In this document: piece after piece, positions 57,972-64,000 of the stretch
Layout of the letters: the number at the start of each line of letters is the position of its first letter
Position numbering within the stretch: the first letter of the stretch is position 1
Assembly: GCA_035943935.1 (NCBI GenBank)
Contig: DASZBR010000007.1
Coordinates: 1-64,000, forward strand
Direction: 5' to 3'
Source of the DNA: DASZBR01 sp035943935
Lineage (GTDB): Bacteria > Pseudomonadota > Gammaproteobacteria > DASZBR01
DNA length: 64,000 bases
Notes under the pieces: model-generated
What the model was told of the DNA's origin: nothing
What the model saw: only the letters and a program-made list of their open reading frames with translations
The model's database searches: none
Made by a program: the position numbers and the translations under genes

Positions 57972-59213
57972 ATGAATGAAGGTGAAACGAAGAAGAAAAG
58001 AATATCCGTTGTTATGGTTGGCAATGTACACCGTGATCATGGCCCTCCTGTCATGCTGCTCCAGTTAATCAAACAATTGGTAAAGATGGGATGCAACGTA
58101 GTTTATTGTGATGAAATGACTCCAGATATCACGCTCCCGTTAAAAATAATTTTTGATACTACAAACACTCAGGACAGTGAAGAATATCGTCACCTATGTC
58201 ATACAGATAAAGAACATGCAAAACCGTACTTTAGATTAGACGATTTGGAAATGATCAATTCTGTAGCAAAATCAAGAACCCGTTATGACCTAATCATTGG
58301 AATCAATGCGCACACAGCAGAAAAAACTCTCTGCCAATATTTATTTCAAACAAAAATTCCTTATCAAGGATTAGAACCACCCGCTGCTGAGTGGGAAGAA
58401 ATGCAAGCCCGTTTTCACGAAGGTCATGCGGTTGCTGAATTCGAACAACAACGTGCCCCCTACATGGCAGCAACGCTTGTTGAAAAAGTATTCCCCGATC
58501 TAAAAGAAAATACTATTGTCATTTGTAATATCGGAGTACTTCATTCACACCGCGTAGCGGCGAATGTTTTAGAGCAACATGCACAAGCTCAAGATCCCTC
58601 CTGCAATATTAAAGCTATTCCCCTGGTTTGTTTTTCAAATTATATAGACGAGGAAGAACGAACCCTTCTATTAAATGAAATCCAAGAAATGAGAAAAAGT
58701 GATCCGGTTGTAATAGCTAAACGCTATTCAACATTACCCACAGTCCAAGCAACTGCACTCAAAGAAACAAAAGACGGCAACAGTTTTGAATCTGAAGATT
58801 TCTGCAAAGCTTTTCAAGAAGCGGCCATGTTCGCCAAACCCCCCAAGATGTATTTTATACCCACAACAGATAAAGAATTAATTACACGGCAAAATGGCAA
58901 AGTCTTACAAGCAAAAAACGGTGGGTTATATGCAAGTTTTCGCTCTTGTGATTTAACGGCAGAAAAACGTAAAGCACTGGGCATTGAGCGCAAACAACTT
59001 ACATTAGATAAAAATGGCGCAGAAAAATTGGAATTACTTCGAACTCGCAAAGAATTTATTGTTATTGAAGAAACCTGTATTCCACATAAATTTTTAGTGA
59101 CTTTTCCACCTGAACAATTAGACTTTGTGACAAAAGTGGCGTCTAAAGAGTGGCGTGAGTTGCTCGCAAAAGATACTACACAAACGAAATTGAAAGGACC
59201 CGATTCGCCATGA
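57972..59213 (+). CDS. Unassigned 413-residue protein, possibly Tiki/TraB-like
   Basis: I do not recognise a close family. The N-terminal RISVVMVGNVHRDHGPPVMLLQLIKQLVKMGCNVVYCDE, then QRAPYMAATLVEKVF and NTIVICNIGVLHSHRVAANVL, follow the order of motifs in the TraB/ChaN/EreA (Tiki-like) superfamily: an early GxxH, a central R..MA helix and a late G..H strand. This is a weak pattern match. The C-terminal 150 residues are polar with many lysines. There is no signal peptide. It overlaps the nitrilase gene by 4 bases and follows the channel gene by 12, so it is part of a three-gene unit. Confidence 0.5.
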   Translation: MNEGETKKKRISVVMVGNVHRDHGPPVMLLQLIKQLVKMGCNVVYCDEMTPDITLPLKIIFDTTNTQDSEEYRHLCHTDKEHAKPYFRLDDLEMINSVAKSRTRYDLIIGINAHTAEKTLCQYLFQTKIPYQGLEPPAAEWEEMQARFHEGHAVAEFEQQRAPYMAATLVEKVFPDLKENTIVICNIGVLHSHRVAANVLEQHAQAQDPSCNIKAIPLVCFSNYIDEEERTLLLNEIQEMRKSDPVVIAKRYSTLPTVQATALKETKDGNSFESEDFCKAFQEAAMFAKPPKMYFIPTTDKELITRQNGKVLQAKNGGLYASFRSCDLTAEKRKALGIERKQLTLDKNGAEKLELLRTRKEFIVIEETCIPHKFLVTFPPEQLDFVTKVASKEWRELLAKDTTQTKLKGPDSP

Positions 59214-59995
59214 CCAAAGTTGCTGCAATACAGCTGTGCTCTAGTGACAATGTCGATGAAAATCTTGCCGCTGCAGAAAAACTGATCGAAGCAGCCGCAA
59301 AAAATCATGCCAAATTAGTCGTACTTCCCGAAATGTTTCCAATAATGGCCAAAGATAAAACTCATGTGGTTGAAAAAATAGGTCATGGCAAAATCCAAGA
59401 TTTTTTATCGAATACGGCTAAGAAAAACAACCTCTGGATTATTGGCGGAACAATTCCTATTGCCTGCGACAATCCCAAAAAATTTCGCGCCGCGTGTTTA
59501 GTCTTTGATGACCACGGAAAAAATGTTGCGCGTTATGACAAAATTCATATGTTTGATGTCGTGCTTTCGGATATTGAAAAATATGTAGAATCTGATGGCA
59601 CAGAGCCAGGCACTGAAATTGTCTGTGTTGATTCGCCGTTTGGTAAAATTGGATTGGGCGTTTGTTTTGATATTCGTTTTCCGGACATGTTTAAAAAATT
59701 AGTCGAAAAAGGCGCAGAAATTATTGCGTTGCCAACAGCATTTACGGTTCCCACAGGCAAAGCGCACTGGGAAGTACTTGCGCGAAGTAATGCGATTTTA
59801 AATCTCAGCTATTTTATTGGCGCCTGCCAGGGTGGAAAACACAGTGAAACACGCCAAACTTTTGGACACAGTCTAATTGTCGATCCCTGGGGAAAGGTTA
59901 TTGCAGAAAAATCGGATGATCAACCCGGCGTTATTTATGCGGATATTGATATAGATGAAGTCAGAAAAATGCGGAAAATTTTACCGGTATTATAG
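59210..59995 (+). CDS. Nitrilase-superfamily amidase (Nit1/Nit2-like)
   Basis: A 261-residue carbon-nitrogen hydrolase. The catalytic triad is Glu41 (LPEMFP), Lys111 (YDKIHMFD) and Cys152 (GVCFDIRFP), and the pattern FRAACLVFDDHGKNVARYDKIHMFDV is that of Nit1/Nit2, which hydrolyse deaminated glutathione or omega-amidated keto acids. All catalytic residues are present. It overlaps the preceding 413-residue protein gene by 4 bases, and its end overlaps the convergent helicase gene by 6. Confidence 0.9.
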   Translation: MTKVAAIQLCSSDNVDENLAAAEKLIEAAAKNHAKLVVLPEMFPIMAKDKTHVVEKIGHGKIQDFLSNTAKKNNLWIIGGTIPIACDNPKKFRAACLVFDDHGKNVARYDKIHMFDVVLSDIEKYVESDGTEPGTEIVCVDSPFGKIGLGVCFDIRFPDMFKKLVEKGAEIIALPTAFTVPTGKAHWEVLARSNAILNLSYFIGACQGGKHSETRQTFGHSLIVDPWGKVIAEKSDDQPGVIYADIDIDEVRKMRKILPVL

Positions 59996-61687
59996 GAACA
60001 ACCGCACAAGTCGAATATTAATATATGAATATTTTCCTTCAAATTTATCATAAATCGGCTTTAATCTTCCGTCTTCTGATAGTTTTAATTCAGTAAAAAT
60101 CAAATCAAAATCGTTTTGAGGGAGACTATTTTTTAAATACGAAAGATAACCGTGCTCAATTTGTTTTAGATTGTTGAGCTTTTCTATATGGCTTATTATT
60201 GTTGCAATGGTAACGCCACAGGTTGTGGCGATTAATTCCAGAGATGATCCCTTTTTCAACATCTCCAGAGTTACAATTTTGGTAGGAATGGTTTTTGCTT
60301 TTTTTGCTTTTTTTTCTTTTTTTGCTTTCGCGCCTGTTTTATTTATTATTTTATCCACACAGCCTTCAAAACGCTCGATAAGCATTTTACTCTGACATTG
60401 TATGATTTCGTTTTCAGATAAAGCATGCAAATACTGAACAACATCCATCGAATATTCTTTAAACACACTATCCTGCTGAAGAATTTTAGGATGCACTTTT
60501 AATGCCATTTCATTGAGGTTCATCAGTTTTAAACCATTTAAACTGCGTACCCTCGATAAGGCAACGTATCCCATCCCAGGCTCAAATGCATCACCCAAAT
60601 CGATCTCTACCGCATCCAATGTCATACCCTGACTTTTATGAATCGTAATTGCCCACGCAAGACGAAGGGGCACTTGCCTAATTGTCGCGCGCACTATGCC
60701 ATTATCTTCATATTTCCATTCTTCCGGGTAAGCCACAATGATGTCACCACCATACGTTTTAACGATAGGCCAACCCTCGCGTTTATCAAAACCCACAACG
60801 ATACACCGTGTACCGTTAACATATCTCCCTAACATATCGTTTTTGATGAACATCACTTCAGCGCCAATTTTTAATTGTAATTTTTCCACAGCAAGACAAT
60901 TTTTTTTCAGTCCCTTCAGTAAAGGTGCAAACCCTTCCGTTATCATCATAAATGTTTTTTCTTCACCCTGAAGATTCACCAGCTCGAGATCATTAATGGT
61001 ATCGACATTAATATTACGAGAATAAAGTTTGGTGGCTTTAGTTGAACCTTCGGGTTCTTTTTTATAACGGGTGCGTAAAGGAATTTTAGTATGCTCACCT
61101 GCTGTACCACTTCGTATCGCTTTTAAAACTGCTAATAAGGGATCATCGCCCTGACGATGTTGTTCATGCAAATAACAAACATGAAAATCTCCCGATTTCC
61201 AGGCAGAACCTTCAAAAGCAAATAATTTTTCCGCTCCTGAAGCAATGGAAGAAACCGGTGGCAATTGAAAAAAATCACCACACAAAACGACTTGAATACC
61301 CCCAAAAGGTTTATCACAATCCAGAATAGAACGCGCAATCATATCCACCATATCAAGCTGATATTGATGTAACATCGATATTTCATCAATAATTAATACC
61401 TTGGTTTTTTTGTAATGGCGCTTTATACGCTCCTCTGTTCGTAATTTTTCTAAATCTTTTTGAGTAAGATGATCCCTCACACCGATGCCAGACCAGAAAT
61501 GGATTGTGGTTCCTTGTAGATGCGTTGCTGCAATGCCAGTAGAGGCTGTCACAGCAACTTCTACCTTATGCGCTTTTAGATAGTGGATATATTGATTTAA
61601 CAGATAAGTTTTACCAGAGCCCGCTTCACCGGTAAGAAATACATTTTTCCCCAGTTTTAATACATTCAATGCTTCATCTTGCCGCAT
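59990..61687 (-). CDS. PIF1-like superfamily 1B helicase with C-terminal HTH
   Basis: A 565-residue helicase: motif I GEAGSGKT (20-27), motif Ia TASTGIAATHLQGTTIH, motif II IDEISML (100-106), motif III LCGDFFQLPPV, and late motifs AITIHKSQGMTLD and GYVALSRVRSL. PIF1 proteins unwind DNA, including G-quadruplexes. After the helicase core comes a lysine-rich linker (KAKKEKKAKKAK) and a helix-turn-helix-like domain (LEMLKKGSSLELIATTCGVTIATI) of the kind found in RecQ/Helicase-associated HTH regions. Not a RecD2. Single gene with no clear operon partner. Confidence 0.9.
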   Translation of the reverse strand: MRQDEALNVLKLGKNVFLTGEAGSGKTYLLNQYIHYLKAHKVEVAVTASTGIAATHLQGTTIHFWSGIGVRDHLTQKDLEKLRTEERIKRHYKKTKVLIIDEISMLHQYQLDMVDMIARSILDCDKPFGGIQVVLCGDFFQLPPVSSIASGAEKLFAFEGSAWKSGDFHVCYLHEQHRQGDDPLLAVLKAIRSGTAGEHTKIPLRTRYKKEPEGSTKATKLYSRNINVDTINDLELVNLQGEEKTFMMITEGFAPLLKGLKKNCLAVEKLQLKIGAEVMFIKNDMLGRYVNGTRCIVVGFDKREGWPIVKTYGGDIIVAYPEEWKYEDNGIVRATIRQVPLRLAWAITIHKSQGMTLDAVEIDLGDAFEPGMGYVALSRVRSLNGLKLMNLNEMALKVHPKILQQDSVFKEYSMDVVQYLHALSENEIIQCQSKMLIERFEGCVDKIINKTGAKAKKEKKAKKAKTIPTKIVTLEMLKKGSSLELIATTCGVTIATIISHIEKLNNLKQIEHGYLSYLKNSLPQNDFDLIFTELKLSEDGRLKPIYDKFEGKYSYINIRLVRLFL

Positions 61688-61723
61688 ATATATTTATATT
61701 CCTTATTGTAAACATCACACGAT

Positions 61724-62923
61724 TTACCTGACGTTGAGAAACTCATCCGCCACAAGATTCAATCTCTTCACAATCTCATCTGCATCCGCTTGCGTAATAA
61801 TCAAGGGCGGTAAAAGTCTAATCACTTTATCTGCGCTGATAATAAATAACATGCCATGCTTTAATCCAATCGCCATTAAATCACGACACGGGCGATCAAA
61901 TTCAATACCAATCATTAAGCCTCGGCCACGAATATCTTTAATTTCTGATTTTTTACCCAGGGTTTCTTTGAGTTTTTTGACTACATAATTTCCCATGGTT
62001 TCAGCATTTTTAACGAGATTATCTTTTTCTAAAGTATTTAGTACGGCTAATCCTGCTGTACACACTAAGGGATTACCACCAAACGTAGTGCCGTGTTTAC
62101 CGGGCTGAAACATATTGCTGGCTTTTCCACGTGCTAAACACGCGCCAATCGGTAAACCACCCGCCAAAGATTTCGCCAATGTCATAATATCCGGCAAAAC
62201 ATTGAAATGCTGACAATCAAACCATTTACCTGTTCGACCTAATCCTGTTTGTACTTCATCTAATATCATCAACCAATCGTGTTGATCACAAATTTCACGA
62301 ATGCCCTTTAAATAATTTTCATTGGGAATATGAACACCACTTTCACCCTGGATGGGTTCTACCATCACAGCGACAATATTTTCATATTGATGCGCAGCTG
62401 ATTTTATAGCTTCTAAATCATCATAGGGAACTCTGACAAAATCAGGCAAGAACGGCTCGAATCCACCACGCGTTCTTTTATTACACGCACCAACCACACC
62501 CATCGTTCGACCATGAAAACCGTTTTCCATTACAACAATCGCTGGATTAGAAATGTTCTTTTTACGTGCAAACATGCGAGAAATTTTAATCGCAGCTTCG
62601 TTGGCTTCTGCGCCTGAATTACAAAAATACACTTGTTCCATGCCCGAAAGTTTTACTAATTTTTGCGCTAATATTTGCTGCGCGGGAATTTGAAAAGTAT
62701 TCGAGGTATGAATTAATTTCGCGGCTTGATCACAAATGGCTTTAGTAATAACAGGATGCGAATGACCAAGGTTGGTGACAGATATTCCACACAAGCCGTC
62801 TAAATATTTTTTTCCTTCGGCATCATATAACCAAATACCTTCACCTTTTTCAAAAGCGATGGGTAATTGAAAAAAATAAGTCGGCATAATGGCGCTGGGT
62901 GTTGTTGCAGTAGCTTGGGTCAT
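61724..62923 (-). CDS. argD: Class III aminotransferase (acetylornithine aminotransferase-like)
   Basis: A 399-residue PLP-dependent enzyme. YFCNSGAEANEAAIKISR (phosphate pocket), FHGRTMGVVGAC, EPIQGESGV, ILDEVQTGLGRTGKWF and the Schiff-base lysine in TLAKSLAGGLPIGA are intact. It fits ArgD/acetylornithine transaminase, but no other arginine genes are near, so related activities such as succinylornithine or GABA/diamine transamination are possible. It lies 11 bases after the short-chain dehydrogenase gene. Confidence 0.9.
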   Translation of the reverse strand: MTQATATTPSAIMPTYFFQLPIAFEKGEGIWLYDAEGKKYLDGLCGISVTNLGHSHPVITKAICDQAAKLIHTSNTFQIPAQQILAQKLVKLSGMEQVYFCNSGAEANEAAIKISRMFARKKNISNPAIVVMENGFHGRTMGVVGACNKRTRGGFEPFLPDFVRVPYDDLEAIKSAAHQYENIVAVMVEPIQGESGVHIPNENYLKGIREICDQHDWLMILDEVQTGLGRTGKWFDCQHFNVLPDIMTLAKSLAGGLPIGACLARGKASNMFQPGKHGTTFGGNPLVCTAGLAVLNTLEKDNLVKNAETMGNYVVKKLKETLGKKSEIKDIRGRGLMIGIEFDRPCRDLMAIGLKHGMLFIISADKVIRLLPPLIITQADADEIVKRLNLVADEFLNVR

Positions 62924-62934
62924 TTTTGTGTTTC

Positions 62935-63708
62935 CTAAGTTCGTTTATTCACTAACGTGGGCGAAGCTTGATCCGTAGGATAAATCACTATTTCAGCGAT
63001 ATCTACATGCGGCGGGCGTGTCGCACAAAATACTATAGTATCAGCGACATCTACGGCTTGAAGCGGCGTAAATCCCGTGTAAAACGCATCCGATTTAGCT
63101 TTATCACCTTTCCATCGTACTTCGCTGAATTCGGTATGGACCATGCCAGGCGCGATATCTGTTACACGAATGGCGGTACCGCATAAATCCAATCGCATGG
63201 ATTCGCTGAGTGATCGGACCGCATGTTTTGTCGCGCAATACACATTGCCGTTAGGATAATTATGATGACCTGCGGTAGAACTAATATTAATAATGTGTCC
63301 CGCATTACGCTCAACCATTCCCGGTAAAATTGCACGGCTCACATATAATAAGCCTTTAATATTAGTATCAATCATGTTTTCCCAGTCATCCAAATTTCCT
63401 TCTTGGATTTTTGCAGTAGATAATGCTTTACCCGCATTGTTAATTAAAACATCAATTTTTTGCCATGCTTTAGGTAATGCGTGAAGCGTACTCTCAACAT
63501 TCTTTTGATCTTGCACGTCTAAATTAATACACAACGTTTCTGTATTGTATTTCGTTTTTAATGAAGTCGATAAATCATTTAAACGCTCAATACGACGCGC
63601 CGTTAAGATTAATTTCGCGCCGGCGGCGGCAAATTGTTCTGCGCACGCTTTGCCGATACCGCTTGAAGCACCGGTGATAAAAACAATCTTGTCTTTTAGT
63701 TTAGTCAT
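62935..63708 (-). CDS. Short-chain dehydrogenase/reductase (YdfG-like)
   Basis: A 257-residue NAD(P)-dependent oxidoreductase. Cofactor site TGASSGIGKACAEQFAAAGA with ARRIERL favouring NADPH, NNAGKA, active-site Ser in NISSTAG and the Tyr-x-x-x-Lys YCATK are complete. The closest well-known type is YdfG (3-hydroxy acid/serine dehydrogenase). AGGAG lies at the correct distance within the preceding gene's end; the start overlaps that gene by 8 bases. Confidence 0.9.
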   Translation of the reverse strand: MTKLKDKIVFITGASSGIGKACAEQFAAAGAKLILTARRIERLNDLSTSLKTKYNTETLCINLDVQDQKNVESTLHALPKAWQKIDVLINNAGKALSTAKIQEGNLDDWENMIDTNIKGLLYVSRAILPGMVERNAGHIINISSTAGHHNYPNGNVYCATKHAVRSLSESMRLDLCGTAIRVTDIAPGMVHTEFSEVRWKGDKAKSDAFYTGFTPLQAVDVADTIVFCATRPPHVDIAEIVIYPTDQASPTLVNKRT

Positions 63709-64000
63709 GGATAACTCCTATGGATTCAAACAATGATACCAAACGTTTGCGAAGATTTTCCCGAATATCTGGATTAGCTTTTGCGGGCGAACCAGCATCA
63801 AACGGCGGCTCAGGATCATATTCAATGCCAAGCTGTAATGTCTCTGCAACCGTTTTTCCTGCAATTTTAGCGGCTAAAGTAAGTGCCATATCAATGCCAG
63901 CAGACACGCCTGCGGCTGTCATAATTTTTCCCGATTCGACTATTCGAGATTGTTTGGGATGTGCACCAAAAATCGCTAAGCGATCAAGCGCTGCCCAATG
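63701..64000 (-). CDS. DJ-1/PfpI-family protein, isonitrile hydratase-like (partial)
   Basis: The 3' 99 codons of a gene that runs off the window; the frame is open to the end. The residues HWAALDRLAIFGAHPKQSRI followed by VESGKIMTAAGVSAGIDMAL match the C-terminal half of the isonitrile hydratase (InhA)/DJ-1-PfpI group, where THW and the AGVSAGID loop are conserved. The nucleophilic Cys would lie upstream outside the window. It overlaps the short-chain dehydrogenase gene by 8 bases, suggesting an operon PfpI - SDR - argD-like. Confidence 0.85.
   Translation of the reverse strand, partial: HWAALDRLAIFGAHPKQSRIVESGKIMTAAGVSAGIDMALTLAAKIAGKTVAETLQLGIEYDPEPPFDAGSPAKANPDIRENLRKRLVSLFESIGVIHD

Overview
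The window looks like an A+T-rich chromosomal segment of an intracellular gammaproteobacterium of the Legionellales/Coxiellaceae type. This is an inference. It rests on typical gammaproteobacterial housekeeping genes (dinB, yciB, trpS, scpA-scpB-rluB, gpmI, waaA, rppH, prlC, hemD-hemX-hemY-hemW, trmB, a glyU-like tRNA-Gly) interleaved with proteins of eukaryotic style: three F-box-like proteins, two ankyrin-repeat proteins, two degenerate Ras/Rho-like small GTPases (one ending in a CAAX-like Cys-Ala-Val-Gln), a nucleoside-hydrolase/methyltransferase fusion and several orphan coiled-coil or soluble proteins. Several of these genes are preceded by direct repeats matching YTTAAK-N5-YTTAAK, the box of the PmrA response regulator that controls Icm/Dot secretion genes in Legionella and Coxiella. 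No Icm/Dot gene lies in the window.

Layout. 1-2624: a complete IS21-family element (istA-istB with multiple 23-bp-period terminal repeats) that has cut a GNAT acetyltransferase gene, leaving its 3' end at 2625-2791. 2775-4987: a ParDE-type toxin-antitoxin pair, a Y-family DNA polymerase and a small membrane protein. 5116-21337: an accessory stretch with the nucleoside hydrolase/methyltransferase fusion, two F-box-like paralogues, two LuxR-type regulators, a GNAT enzyme, a run ArsR - Old Yellow Enzyme - F-box - quinone oxidoreductase-like - LuxR - proline iminopeptidase-like, ankyrin proteins and a three-gene array carrying four copies of one membrane module. 21439-29669: a coiled-coil protein, then yciB, yciO, a patatin-like lipoprotein, trpS, an MFS transporter, tag and two small exported proteins. 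29697-32277: a GNAT enzyme, a YhcG/DUF1016 nuclease surrounded by a striking set of related perfect palindromes, and a methyltransferase. 32387-37238: scpA-scpB-rluB-gpmI-ctp with overlapping reading frames. 37292-38787: hipBA. 38910-48247 (minus strand): one long probable operon rppH - HAD phosphatase - five tandem GT87-like membrane glycosyltransferases - a Kdo transferase fused to a nicotinamidase. 48262-54846 (plus strand): prlC-hemD-hemX-hemY-hemW followed by a third F-box-like gene. 54856-64000: trmB, tRNA-Gly(CCC), the two GTPase-like genes, a TMEM175-like channel, an orphan 413-residue protein coupled to a nitrilase, a PIF1-like helicase, an argD-like aminotransferase, a short-chain dehydrogenase and a partial DJ-1/PfpI (isonitrile hydratase-like) gene running off the window.

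How the parts work together. The housekeeping blocks are compact and translationally coupled. The presumed host-interaction genes are mostly single genes with their own promoters and PmrA-like boxes, or late insertions at the ends of or inside metabolic operons. The observations most worth following are the GTPase-like protein with a prenylation-type C-terminus, the WaaA-PncA fusion behind five tandem glycosyltransferases, the nucleoside hydrolase/methyltransferase fusion, the palindrome family at the DUF1016 nuclease, and the shared upstream elements that suggest small regulons. No stretch longer than about 300 bases lacks a gene.
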